Positions 7,970 to 15,938 of a stretch of DNA of 64,000 nt are shown in pieces. The notes under the pieces are model-generated. The model did not search any database, was not told where the DNA came from, and saw nothing but the letters and a program-made list of their open reading frames with translations. Location: the NCBI GenBank assembly GCA_963593905.1, contig CAVBBL010000003.1, positions 82,157 through 146,156 of the forward strand, in the 5' to 3' direction. The stretch's first letter is position 1; each line of letters starts with the position of its first letter. The DNA comes from CAG-791 sp963593905 (GTDB taxonomy: Bacteria; Bacillota; Clostridia; Lachnospirales; Lachnospiraceae). The position numbers were made by a program, and so were the translations under genes.

Positions 7970-8713
7970 ATGCATATTGCGATTTGTGAGGATAATATTG
8001 CAGACAGACACCAGACAGAGCGGCTGATGAATCGACAGGCTCAATCACGCCGCAACGACGAGGATGGATACTACATTGACTCTTACGGAAATGTGGATGC
8101 CATCATGCCCTTTTCTTCCCGATATGATATATTCCTGATTGATATGGTGCACTCTGAATGCAACGGATTAGAACTGGCTAAGCGTCTGCAGGAAGCCGGC
8201 GCCCATGGCTATTTCGTGCTTTGCAGTTCTTCTATCAACTACGCTGCTCTTTGCAGTTCACAGCAGCTGGATGATACACACTTTCGCTTTCTGTCTAAGC
8301 CCATTAAAAGTGCTGAACTGACCGCTCTTTTAGACGAACTGATTCCCTTAGCCTCTGAAAAAGAAGAAGTTATTGAACTGCGGGGACTGCACATCAATGA
8401 AACTCTCTACGTACGTCCCCAGGAGATTCTCTATGCTGTCTCTGAAAAAGGAAACACCAATGTCTTTCTCACCAAGGAACGTTCCTTGCTGGTAGCCGGA
8501 GAACCATATCGTCTCTACCTCACTGTGGAGGATAACCCCTATTTTTCTCCCGTCAGCGAACATGCTTTTATCAATGTAGCACATGCTTCTTCCATTTCCA
8601 TGTTCTCTATTGTCATGGACGATCATCATAAGTTCAAAGTCTCTCCTTATTTTACCGGTCCTATTAAGAAGCAGCGTCAGCAGCTGATAGATCATGATAT
8701 GCTTTCCATATAA
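7970..8713 (+). CDS. LytTR-family response regulator, orphan
   Basis: A 247 aa two-domain regulator. Residues 1-115 are a receiver domain starting MHIAICEDN with the probable phosphoacceptor Asp in FLIDMVHSECNGLEL (near residue 63) and a conserved lysine in FLSKPIKS. Residues ~135-240 are a LytTR DNA-binding domain. It would bind DNA directly in response to a histidine kinase, but no kinase gene lies nearby. The start is ATG 7970 after AATGGGGG, the 3' end of an LE-B leader; the in-frame ATG at 7958 lies inside that SD. Target genes are unknown. Confidence 0.88.
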   Translation: MHIAICEDNIADRHQTERLMNRQAQSRRNDEDGYYIDSYGNVDAIMPFSSRYDIFLIDMVHSECNGLELAKRLQEAGAHGYFVLCSSSINYAALCSSQQLDDTHFRFLSKPIKSAELTALLDELIPLASEKEEVIELRGLHINETLYVRPQEILYAVSEKGNTNVFLTKERSLLVAGEPYRLYLTVEDNPYFSPVSEHAFINVAHASSISMFSIVMDDHHKFKVSPYFTGPIKKQRQQLIDHDMLSI

Positions 8714-8798
8714 AAAGCACGAATCTACAGTACAAATCAAAGCTTCACTTCTCTTTTGAGAAACACCGCAATGATGAACAGTACCCTGTGTACAACAA

Positions 8799-8840
8799 CA
8801 AAATCCCGGGATTTTATCAATAAAATTCCGGGATTTTTGT
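8799..8840 (+). terminator. Bidirectional terminator between LytTR gene and degV
   Basis: Near-perfect stem AAAATCCCGGGATTTTA / TAAAATTCCGGGATTTTT with a short loop and T-runs on both strands. It sits between two convergent genes. Confidence 0.85.
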
Positions 8841-8953
8841 ACTTCATTACCTATGTATCATATTCTGCATTCTCTGCGCAAATCAGAATTGCAAAGATTA
8901 ATTGCCGCACGCTGCATAGCATGCCTCATCAGATCCATTTCACATCCATCACT

Positions 8954-9793
8954 TTACGCATTTACGATTACGCCGCCGTCATTGGCATAAAGAGAATTTA
9001 ATCCGCTGGTTTCAAGGATCAGGACCTGCTTAAAGCTTGCCTTTGCCTCCACGTATTTCTGCAGCTGTTCTGCCCGGTCCGGGCAATTGCAATGAGAGAT
9101 GATCAGCACTCTCTCTTGGGGATCCTTTACCTCCACTGCCACGTGATCAGCAATGCGCATCAGTGCCTTCTTCATCCCCATAGCCTGCCCCTTCATGATA
9201 ATTTCGCCCTTATGAGAGCCCATGACAGGCTTGATGTTTAAAGTGCTGGCAAGGAGAGCTTTTACACCGGTAAGTCTGCCGTTTTTCTTTAAAGTCTCCA
9301 GATTGTCCAACACAAAGTAGGTCTTTTGCTGGTCCCGGAATGCTTCCACTTCCTTAACGACATCTTCAAACTCCAGTCCGGCCTCTTCCTTTTCGATGAT
9401 ACGAAGCAGGAGATTTGTCTCTCCGCCGGCAGTGGACTCTGAATCAAAGACATGAATCTTTCTGTCCTCATGATCCTCCTCATAGATAGAGACGCCAAGC
9501 TTCGCACTGTTATAGCTGCCGCTCAGATGAGAAGAGATTGTGATAATATAAACCCGCTCTGCCTCCGATTTCTCGATGCACTCTCTGAAGCCATCCGGGG
9601 AAGGACAGGCAGACTTTGCTACCCCCTCATACTCTGCCACTTTCTTAAGAAACTCTGCCTGATCAAAATTCGCATCATCCTGGATATACCAGTTCCCCAC
9701 TTGCAAGCCAAAGGGCACCTTCTGTATTCTTCCGTCTTCTTTCAATGCTGAGGGAATCTCACAGGAACTGTCCACGATGATCGTAAAACCCAT
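8954..9793 (-). CDS. DegV family fatty-acid-binding protein
   Basis: A 279 aa protein of the DegV fold, which binds a fatty acid and in Firmicutes (FakB role) presents it to the kinase FakA. The N-terminal FTIIVDSSCEIP (residues 3-14), the central ISSHLSGSYNSAKLG and DSESTAGGETNLLL, and the NGRLTG and LNIKPVM segments are family features. The start is ATG 9793 with the SD AATGGAGAT, the 3' end of an LE-B-like leader; the in-frame ATG 15 bases upstream falls inside the element. Which fatty acid it binds, and whether FakA is present, cannot be told here. Confidence 0.9.
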   Translation of the reverse strand: MGFTIIVDSSCEIPSALKEDGRIQKVPFGLQVGNWYIQDDANFDQAEFLKKVAEYEGVAKSACPSPDGFRECIEKSEAERVYIITISSHLSGSYNSAKLGVSIYEEDHEDRKIHVFDSESTAGGETNLLLRIIEKEEAGLEFEDVVKEVEAFRDQQKTYFVLDNLETLKKNGRLTGVKALLASTLNIKPVMGSHKGEIIMKGQAMGMKKALMRIADHVAVEVKDPQERVLIISHCNCPDRAEQLQKYVEAKASFKQVLILETSGLNSLYANDGGVIVNA

Positions 9794-9822
9794 AGTCCTT
9801 ATCTCCATTCCGCAGGCTCTCG
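9794..9822 (-). repeat. LE-B 3' end before degV (truncated)
   Basis: GAGAGCCTGCGGAATGGAGAT then the start codon 9 bases later. Only the right half of LE-B (CCTGCGGAATGG) is present; no CCGCAGG left arm is seen upstream. Confidence 0.55.
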
Positions 9823-10083
9823 CACTGCTGTTTTATATTTTAACATCTGGTTTTTAAAACTATGTTAAGTTTACCTTGCCAAGGGAAAGTTGTAAAGTAC
9901 CTACTGCACTCTGCCATCAAATTTCAAGTCTGGCCCATGCAATGGCAAAAATTTGACGCATCACAGAAACCGCGTTACCATAGGTAATGTCTGCACGCTC
10001 TTTCTTTTCCTGCATCTGCATGCAGATTTCTCATTATAATGTAAACAGCACATCTGCCCCCTGCAAGGAGGATACCATTCCAT

Positions 10084-10587
10084 ATGATCGCATTAAAAAT
10101 CACCAAACTGGGCAGCTTCATGGGAAAGCTGCTTTCCTCTGACTGCTTTGACAGCTTCCTGTTAGAAGAAGCTTCTATTTCCATGGGGATTACCATGCAG
10201 CTGGACGGACATCTGAACCGTTCCTTTTATACAAAGGAAGAATGGGACATGCTATCCAGACGTGGCTATGACCTGACTCCCTGGAAGAATGTACGTCCCC
10301 TCTGCCACGAATTTATCAAAGGCAAAAAGGCACCGGCAGCTTTTCACATCATATTACACTTAAATCCGGATGCCATCTCTTCCCTATTGGAAAAAGGTGG
10401 TGCCCAGATCGAATCAGCGCAGATTCGCGCCCTCCTTATAGGTATACGCTATGATGGTGCCGGCGCTGTGGTAACCACCGGAATTTCTACCCACACCTTT
10501 ACCATGGACAAAAGCGCCGACGGCGTGTGGGATCAGGCGGTGCAGCAATTCTTTACCGCTAAGGAGATTTCTTATGAAGTTCTTTAA
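10084..10587 (+). CDS. DUF5721 family protein
   Basis: A 167 aa cytoplasmic protein of unknown function that begins MIALKITKLGSFMGKLLSSDCFDSFLLEEASI, a pattern typical of DUF5721 in Lachnospiraceae. The middle has HIILHLNPDAISSLL and the C-terminus VWDQAVQQFF. The ATG at 10084 follows AAGGAGGATACC. It is divergent from degV across a 290 bp gap in which a TATAAT at 10035-10040 may be its -10. I cannot assign a role. Confidence 0.75.
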   Translation: MIALKITKLGSFMGKLLSSDCFDSFLLEEASISMGITMQLDGHLNRSFYTKEEWDMLSRRGYDLTPWKNVRPLCHEFIKGKKAPAAFHIILHLNPDAISSLLEKGGAQIESAQIRALLIGIRYDGAGAVVTTGISTHTFTMDKSADGVWDQAVQQFFTAKEISYEVL

Positions 10588-10787
10588 GGAAATACAGATT
10601 ACATCAGCATTTTCTTAAGAAATTACACTTACCAAGAGAAATAGACCAAAAGAATAAATATCTCTGTGCGTTCCCATCATCGACTGTACCTCGCCCCTTC
10701 CTATACGACTCCGGCTCGTGAATTTTCGGCTGGCGAGTGAGTTCTGTTCCCCTCTTGTTTTTTATCCTGAACTTTCTGTTTTAACAG

Positions 10788-10816
10788 TTGTCATCCCTGC
10801 GGTGACGTGCTAGAAT
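10788..10816 (+). promoter_or_regulatory. pyrB promoter
   Basis: TTGTCA (10788-10793), 17 bp spacer, TAGAAT (10811-10816). It reads into the leader and terminator ahead of pyrB. Confidence 0.7.
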
Positions 10817-10875
10817 GTGGAAAGCAAAAACAAGCATATCAGAGGAACAGAAACTTTGATCCGTCCGTCGCCTTT

Positions 10876-10974
10876 ATGCGGCCGTTCAGAAAGGTAAAGT
10901 TTGAAAAAATGCGAACAAACGTGATAAGATTAAAAGCAATTGCATATTCCAATCAGGACGGATTCCTTATTTAA
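10876..10974 (+). CDS. Possible 32-aa pyr leader peptide
   Basis: An open frame beginning MRPFRKVKFEKM and ending SNQDGFLI, with its stop codon (10972-10974) overlapping the first base of the terminator stem. The geometry resembles the enterobacterial pyrBI leader peptide. No good SD precedes the first ATG; the internal ATG at 10909 has an AAGG too far upstream. Translation is therefore uncertain. Confidence 0.3.
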   Translation: MRPFRKVKFEKMRTNVIRLKAIAYSNQDGFLI

Positions 10975-11010
10975 AGAATCGAAGAGGTTTTATTCTTCGA
11001 TTCTTTTTTT
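10973..11010 (+). terminator. Attenuator terminator before pyrB
   Basis: Stem AAAGAATCGAAGA / TCTTCGATTCTTT with loop GGTTTTAT, followed by a T-run. GGACGGATT just upstream (10957 on) can pair with GATCCGTCC (10858 on), a possible competing fold. Confidence 0.85.
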
Positions 11011-11109
11011 ACGGAGAAAATCCTTTCAACCATCTCACGATTTCTATTCCAATATTTTCTGTTCCCACGCAGCCACCTATGATTTTGCAGGAAAGGAGAC
11101 CAAACAATC

Positions 11110-12030
11110 ATGTTAAGACACCTGATGAACCCCCTTGACCTATCCGTGGATGAATTGAATCATCTCTTCCTTCTGGCCGACGATATCAAGGAACATCCCG
11201 ATAAATATGCCCATGCCTGTGCCGGTAAAAAACTGGCTACTCTTTTTTATGAGCCCAGTACCCGCACCCGCCTGAGCATCGAAACAGCTATGCTCAATTT
11301 GGGAGGAAGCACCATGGGATTTGCCGATGCCAACAGTTCCTCTGCTGCCAAAGGTGAGACCGTAGCGGATACCATACGTGTCATCTCCTGCTTTGCGGAT
11401 ATCTGTGCCATTCGTCATCCCAAGGAGGGTGCTGCCATGGTCGCAGCCAACTATTCTTCCATTCCCGTGATCAATGCCGGAGACGGCGGACATCAGCATC
11501 CCACGCAGACGCTGGCAGACCTTCAGACCATCCGTTCTTTAAAGGGACGTCTTGATCATTTCACCATCGGTCTTTGCGGCGACCTGAAATTCGGCCGTAC
11601 GGTGCACTCTCTGATCAATGCCTTATCCCGCTATGAGGGCATTCACTTCGTTCTTATTTCCCCGCAGGAGCTGCGCGTACCGGACTATATCACAGATATG
11701 CTCAAGGACAAGGGCATCACTTATGAAGAAGTCATCCGCCTGGAAGATGTAATCGGCGATCTGGATATTCTCTATATGACTCGCGTTCAGAAAGAGCGCT
11801 TCTTCAATGAAGAAGATTACGTGCGCCTGAAGGATTTTTACATTCTCAATACAGATAAACTGAAAAAAGCAAAGCCGGACATGTATATCCTCCATCCGCT
11901 TCCCCGCGTCAACGAGATCGCAGCCGATGTGGACAAAGATTCCCGGGCCGCTTACTTTAAACAAGTGCAATACGGTGTTTATATGCGCATGGCTTTAATC
12001 CTGACATTATTGGATATTGATGTTGCATAA
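11110..12030 (+). CDS. pyrB: Aspartate carbamoyltransferase catalytic subunit PyrB
   Basis: Makes carbamoyl-aspartate, the committed step of pyrimidine synthesis. It is 306 aa. The carbamoyl-phosphate motif FYEPSTRTRLS is at residues 46-56; HPTQTLADL and HPLPRVNEI are also intact. The SD GAAAGGAG lies 8-12 bases before ATG 11110. It is followed by pyrI, so the holoenzyme is expected to be the allosteric PyrB-PyrI type. It is controlled by the attenuator upstream. Confidence 0.97.
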   Translation: MLRHLMNPLDLSVDELNHLFLLADDIKEHPDKYAHACAGKKLATLFYEPSTRTRLSIETAMLNLGGSTMGFADANSSSAAKGETVADTIRVISCFADICAIRHPKEGAAMVAANYSSIPVINAGDGGHQHPTQTLADLQTIRSLKGRLDHFTIGLCGDLKFGRTVHSLINALSRYEGIHFVLISPQELRVPDYITDMLKDKGITYEEVIRLEDVIGDLDILYMTRVQKERFFNEEDYVRLKDFYILNTDKLKKAKPDMYILHPLPRVNEIAADVDKDSRAAYFKQVQYGVYMRMALILTLLDIDVA

Positions 12031-12175
12031 TCATGCATTTCCATTCATTGGACAATTATTGGATGCCGTCTGCAGCATCCATGCAGCGCCCATACAGCAT
12101 TCATACAATGCCCATGCAGCATGAATGCTTAATCACACAGATGCCGCAGACAAAATACGCCATAGGGAGGTAATC
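12031..12175 (+). other. pyrB-pyrI spacer with short repeated CATGCAGC-like words
   Basis: Contains degenerate repeats of GCATCCATGCAGC, ACAGCATTCATACA and CATGCAGCATGAATGC, and ends in a hairpin-1 remnant of LE-A (12139-12175): GCCGCAG, ACGCC, ATAGGGAGGTAATC, then the pyrI start. Confidence 0.5.
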
Positions 12176-12619
12176 ATGCTGAACGTAGGAAAAATCGAAG
12201 AAGGTTTCGTATTGGATCATATCAAGGCAGGCCGGGCTATGTTTATTTATCATCAGTTGGGGCTGGATAAACTGGACTGCCCGGTAGCTATCATTAAAAA
12301 CGCCCGCAGTGACGTGATGGGAAAGAAAGACATTCTGAAAGTAGAATGTGATGTAGATACCCTGGATCTGAATGTTCTTGGCTTCATTGACCATAATATC
12401 ACCGTCAATGTCATCAAAAACGGAGAGATTACAGAGAAAAAGCTCCTCACCATGCCCAAACAGATCAAAGGAGTCATACGATGCAGCAATCCTCGCTGCA
12501 TTACCTCTGTGGAGCATGATCTGCCCCAGATTTTCTATCTCTCCGATGAAAAGAGAGAAACCTATCGCTGCCGCTATTGCGATGAAAAATTCACTGCAAA
12601 AGACGAAGGAGAATATTAA
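12176..12619 (+). CDS. pyrI: Aspartate carbamoyltransferase regulatory subunit PyrI
   Basis: Zinc-containing regulatory chain that binds nucleotides and assembles with PyrB. It is 147 aa. The N-terminal nucleotide domain is residues 1-95; the zinc site is C103, C108, C132 and C135. The start is ATG 12176 with AGGGAGG; the open frame extends 51 bases upstream into the spacer without an SD. PyrI lets the end products CTP and UTP control the complex. Confidence 0.96.
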   Translation: MLNVGKIEEGFVLDHIKAGRAMFIYHQLGLDKLDCPVAIIKNARSDVMGKKDILKVECDVDTLDLNVLGFIDHNITVNVIKNGEITEKKLLTMPKQIKGVIRCSNPRCITSVEHDLPQIFYLSDEKRETYRCRYCDEKFTAKDEGEY

Positions 12620-12654
12620 TACGATAGGTTGATAGGCGACGCCATGCTGTTTAT

Positions 12655-12718
12655 CTGATTTCCATCTATCTTCCATCTATCGCCGCTTAGCCCTTGGGAG
12701 ATGGAAATCAGTATTTCA
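12655..12718 (+). terminator. Probable terminator of pyrBI
   Basis: 13 bp perfect stem CTGATTTCCATCT (12655-12667) / AGATGGAAATCAG (12699-12711) with a 31 nt loop that includes a second CCATCTAT, followed by TATTTCACTTTG. The loop is long and the T-tract weak. The rest of the 327 bp gap (12720-12946) holds a small ATGTAGT..ACTACAT hairpin and no gene. Confidence 0.55.
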
Positions 12719-12946
12719 CTTTGTTTTTAGAAAGATTTCCCTTTTCACCTCTTGCACGGTTGGTAGTTTTGTGTTACGTTATATGTAGTTTTAAATACTA
12801 CATGTGATAAAGATAAATTCTATAATGCTATAAAGAATAGAAGTACATAGGCAAAAGCCTATAAAACTACGTACCGGAAGAAGAAATGCTTCTACACTAA
12901 CTTTTCTCCCACATATCGGTAGTGCCGCACAGAAAGGGGAATCATT

Positions 12947-13198
12947 ATGACAACAAAAGAATTAAAGAGCTATTTAAAAGATCATCTGGTACCCGATCGT
13001 CTGTATGATTTAAAGAGCAATCACAAGAACAGACTTTGCATGGAAAAGGCTAAGAATGGCTATGAGATTTATTTCAGCGATCACAAGGAAAAAGTAGGTC
13101 TTCTCCACTTCGCTACCGAATCAGAAGCCTGCCAGCGCATGAAGGAAGAAATCAGCAAGCTGATGGTTTCTCTGTATGGATTAAGCTTTGTAAGCTAA
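12947..13198 (+). CDS. Small conserved-looking protein of unknown function
   Basis: An 83 aa soluble protein, MTTKELKSYLKDHLVP..., rich in Lys and Glu, with no membrane segment or recognisable motif. It has its own SD (AAAGGGGAATC) and its own terminator (13241-13276), so it is probably a real monocistronic gene. Residues 20-60 look like an alpha/beta fold (GYEIYFSDHKEKVGLLHFAT). I do not recognise it. Confidence 0.65.
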   Translation: MTTKELKSYLKDHLVPDRLYDLKSNHKNRLCMEKAKNGYEIYFSDHKEKVGLLHFATESEACQRMKEEISKLMVSLYGLSFVS

Positions 13199-13240
13199 TC
13201 GCAAACAACCCTTTGCAGTAGTAAATCAATAAATTGATCA

Positions 13241-13276
13241 AAAAAAGCTGACAGAATCGCTCTGTCAGCTTTTTTC
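13241..13276 (+). terminator. Terminator after the 83-aa gene
   Basis: AAAAAAGCTGACAGA / TCTGTCAGCTTTTTT around ATCGC; T-rich on both strands. Confidence 0.88.
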
Positions 13277-13280
13277 ATTT

Positions 13281-13460
13281 ATAATTTGATTGATGTTTAA
13301 AGCCAGAACGTTTTATTCGATTATCATTTAAATCTCGAATATTTCATCCGATTAGCTTTTAAACTCGAACATTTCATCCAATTGACATTTAAAACTAGAA
13401 TATTTCACCCGATTGACTTTTAGAGTTCAAATATTTCATCCGATTTACAAATATCGCGAT
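13281..13460. repeat. Tandem array of six imperfect 30-31 bp units
   Basis: Units begin at about 13281, 13311, 13341, 13371, 13402 and 13433. The best units read ATTTCATCCGATTAGC followed by TTTAAACTCGAAC. There is no separation into repeat and spacer. It fills the gap between two convergent genes, right after the terminator and ending 5 bp from the nitroreductase stop. Confidence 0.8.
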
Positions 13461-13465
13461 TCTTA

Positions 13466-14008
13466 TTACTGCACACTGAGCAGAGTATCTACATCCTTCC
13501 GTGGCGGTGCTGCGGGATCCTGATCCGGGTGACCAATGGAAATAAGTGCTGCTACGGTCTGTCCCTCAGGAATGTCTAATACCTCCGCTACCTTTGCAGG
13601 ATCGTAAATGCCCATAATCACGGTGCCAAGCCCCTTAGCATGAGCAGCTAAGCAGAATGTCTGCGCTGCAATGCCGGCATCGAAGGACTGCCAATGCTTC
13701 TCTAAGGATGTGGAGTAGCTGCCGTCTCTCTCATAGCCGGAACGTCCGGTGATCATCGTCAACACCATCAAAGCCGGTGCTCCCTCTATGATGTCTGTAT
13801 TGTGGGTAAAGCCAAGCACACAATCCTTAGCAATCTTCTCAATCTTTTCCCGATCCTGTACCAGCACGTAACGTGCCACCTGGGTATTCTTCCAACTGGG
13901 TGCAAAGGCAGAAACCTCTACAATTTCTTTGATTTCCTCTGCACTCACCGGCTCCTTGGTGAAGCTGCGGATACTGCGTCTTGTCTTCAGGCATTCTATT
14001 GCTTCCAT
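13466..14008 (-). CDS. Nitroreductase family protein
   Basis: A 180 aa FMN-dependent oxidoreductase of the small nitroreductase type. The FMN-binding N-terminus reads TRRSIRSFTKEPVSAEE (residues 9-25); APSWKNTQ, the SFDAGIAAQTFCLAAHAKGLGT helix and ALISIGHPD are family features. The natural substrate is unknown. ATG 14008 follows AAAAGGAGAAC. It stands alone and is convergent with the 83-aa gene. Confidence 0.9.
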   Translation of the reverse strand: MEAIECLKTRRSIRSFTKEPVSAEEIKEIVEVSAFAPSWKNTQVARYVLVQDREKIEKIAKDCVLGFTHNTDIIEGAPALMVLTMITGRSGYERDGSYSTSLEKHWQSFDAGIAAQTFCLAAHAKGLGTVIMGIYDPAKVAEVLDIPEGQTVAALISIGHPDQDPAAPPRKDVDTLLSVQ

Positions 14009-14427
14009 AGTGTTCTCCTTTTCAGATAATTATAATTAAATTCAGATAACCTACTTTATTATCACGTCTGCACACGCAAAAGTCAAGCTTGGGAAAAAGT
14101 CGATTAAAGCGTTTTCCAAGCCTGATTTGCAATGCGAAGCAGCAAATTCCCTTGTCAATCCGTACACCCTTCTCGGAACACGGCCGGGCATCATAGGTAA
14201 AATCAAATTTAACTCCAACATCAAAATACGGATAGAAAAATAATGTGCACTCTTTCAATTGCGAACCCGTGGCTGCTGTGCTATAGTAATCCTACATGCG
14301 CAAGACCGGCACAGTCAAATATCAACATCACGAAACAGCATCTCTTTTAATCACATCGGAGATTCCCCTTCGCGAGATTCTCCTCGTGCTGTCGCAGCAA
14401 GCTGTGACATTACATATAGAGGTAAAC
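14009..14427. other. Divergent region between nitroreductase and TetR genes
   Basis: A 419 bp region. The right end (14351-14427) is an LE-A leader for the TetR gene. The rest holds an open frame with a TTG start and no SD that I do not accept as a gene. A TetR operator would be expected here but no convincing palindrome is seen. Confidence 0.55.
14351..14427 (+). repeat. LE-A leader element before the TetR gene
   Basis: Plus strand: CACATCGGAGATTCCC.. / GCGAGATTCTCC (hairpin 2), TCGTGCTGTCGCAGC / GCTGTGACA (hairpin 1), then TAGAGGTAAAC and ATG. It is closely similar to the minus-strand copy at 63057-63122, including the flanking CACATCGGAGA. Confidence 0.8.
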
Positions 14428-15030
14428 ATGAACGAAAAATTTTTTGATCTGAAAAAAGAAAAGCAGGATCGCATGATCAATGCCGCCCTGAAGGTATTTT
14501 CTGAACACGGATACAATCACGCCAGCACCGACGAGATTGTCAGTGAAGCTTCCATCAGTAAAGGTCTGCTTTTCCACTACTTCGAAAGTAAAATGGGACT
14601 GTATACGTTCCTTTATGACTATTGTACTCGCGTGATCGTCTTAGAGCTCTCCTCCAGCGTCAGCAGAGAGCGCTCAGACTTTTTCTCTCTGCAAAATGAG
14701 ATACTGATGACAGAAATGAATCTCTGCCGCCAGTATCCCTATATGCTTCTTTATCTGGAATCTGCCAAAAAAGAGACCGATCCTGCCATTACAGAAGCCA
14801 TCTCCTCCAATCAGAAGCAGATTTCCAACTGCTACCATAACCTGGAGGGGCGAGCGGACTGCACTGCTATCGGTAAATCAGATGATGTACAGAGACTGAT
14901 CAATATTTTCCGCTACACCAAACTGGAATTGATGCGCGATCAATTTCGTAAAAATGACGTAGACATGGATCACCTGTACGAATCAGTGGCAGCGCACCTA
15001 GGGTTGCTGCAGCGACTAATGACAGTCTGA
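14428..15030 (+). CDS. TetR/AcrR family transcriptional regulator
   Basis: A 200 aa repressor-type protein. Residues 9-55 form the TetR helix-turn-helix (RMINAALKVFSEHGYNHASTDEIVSEASISKGLLFHYFESK); the rest is a helical ligand-binding domain. The start is ATG 14428 with AGAGG; the open frame upstream runs through an LE-A leader and is not protein. Its target could be the divergent nitroreductase 419 bp away, or itself. The ligand is unknown. Confidence 0.88.
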   Translation: MNEKFFDLKKEKQDRMINAALKVFSEHGYNHASTDEIVSEASISKGLLFHYFESKMGLYTFLYDYCTRVIVLELSSSVSRERSDFFSLQNEILMTEMNLCRQYPYMLLYLESAKKETDPAITEAISSNQKQISNCYHNLEGRADCTAIGKSDDVQRLINIFRYTKLELMRDQFRKNDVDMDHLYESVAAHLGLLQRLMTV

Positions 15031-15131
15031 TTAACTGCCTCGACTACAAATTTGTCCTGCATCAGCACAAGAACATCAACCTAAAAAGTCGCGTGCTCAC
15101 AAACCTCTCACGTTATCTCCATTTATCTCCT

Positions 15132-15938
15132 TTATTTTTTCATTCTATAGGGCGGCTCCCCGGGGAAGCCGCCTTTTAGTTTCTGCATCCCCCGCTGCAC
15201 GGCATCCTTAGAATTTTTCCAATCCGCATCCTTATTCTGATAATCGAATTTTTCAACCAGCCAGGAAACATCCTCGGCCATACGCTCCATATTTCGCTGC
15301 ATCAGCGCAAATATTGTCTCAAAAAACTGTTCTTTTTCCTTTTCCGGAATTTCCTGCTGTGCTCTCTCGCACAAATCCCCAAAGTGATGGAGGCAAAAGC
15401 CGTTGCTTTTCTCTATATTTTCCCGAAAAACCACATCCTTTTCCCAGAGATAGAAAAAAGTAGAAAGATAACGATCATAGGTTTCCCGTTCCTGTCTGCA
15501 TATAAAGCAGGAACTGTCTTTCTGCCTTACCCAGGCGGCCACTGAATCTGTGCAGGCAACTTCCGAATCTGCTGCATTGCTGCTCTTTCCGGCAATACTT
15601 CCTTTTCTGAATCTACCGAGAATGGTCGTACCCTTCCCCCCTGCAGCGTGCTTCCTGATCTGTTCCTGCAATTCCCGATTCATCTGCTGGTAGTGGGTCT
15701 TTAGAATCCAGGCATTCCCCAGCGTATTACCGTAATCAAAAAGTTCTTTAAAATGTCGGCGGCAAAAGCCCTCCCGATCTGTCATGTCCCGAACGTCGCT
15801 TTCCATATAGGAGGCGCCGGCGCCCAGAGTAAAGTCCAGCAGATCTTCCTCCACTTTCTTTTCGACCGCGCAAAGAGGGCATTCTCCTCCGGCAGCCACT
15901 GCATCGTTTAATGGAATGGTATAGAGTTTTTCCTTCAT
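15132..15938 (-). CDS. DUF6062 family protein with duplicated CxxC...CxxH motifs
   Basis: A 268 aa protein, unknown function. It has two equivalent metal-site-like motifs: C20-x2-C23 with C59-x2-H62 (CPLC, FCRRHF), and C144-x2-C147 with C182-x2-H185 (CFIC, FCLHHF), 36 and 35 residues apart. This suggests an internal duplication of a zinc-ribbon-like or Fe-S site. The start is ATG 15938 with AAAGGAGG; its ATGA overlaps the stop of the MocR gene, so the two are translationally coupled. A GGCGGCTTCCCC/GGGGAGCCGCC hairpin lies in its last codons and may serve termination. Confidence 0.75.
   Translation of the reverse strand: MKEKLYTIPLNDAVAAGGECPLCAVEKKVEEDLLDFTLGAGASYMESDVRDMTDREGFCRRHFKELFDYGNTLGNAWILKTHYQQMNRELQEQIRKHAAGGKGTTILGRFRKGSIAGKSSNAADSEVACTDSVAAWVRQKDSSCFICRQERETYDRYLSTFFYLWEKDVVFRENIEKSNGFCLHHFGDLCERAQQEIPEKEKEQFFETIFALMQRNMERMAEDVSWLVEKFDYQNKDADWKNSKDAVQRGMQKLKGGFPGEPPYRMKK

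Larger units (their letters stand above)
10588..11109 (+). promoter_or_regulatory. pyrBI leader with probable attenuator
   Basis: A 522 bp gap. The first ~190 bp shows nothing I recognise. Then come a promoter (10788-10816), a leader with several competing pairings, a 32-codon open frame (10876-10974) and an intrinsic terminator (10973-11010) placed about 100 bp before pyrB. A terminator between promoter and gene implies transcription attenuation. I do not see a clear PyrR-binding loop. Confidence 0.65.

Noticed and set aside
8756..9001. 81-aa plus-strand open frame after the LytTR gene
   Set aside because: Runs through the terminator and into the antisense of degV; no SD.
13281..13460. Possible CRISPR array
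   Set aside because: The 30-31 bp units diverge along their whole length, with no conserved repeat alternating with unique spacers, and no cas gene is nearby.
14022..14258. 78-aa minus-strand open frame between nitroreductase and TetR genes
   Set aside because: TTG start without SD, ends in a run of isoleucines from AT-rich promoter DNA, no family resemblance.
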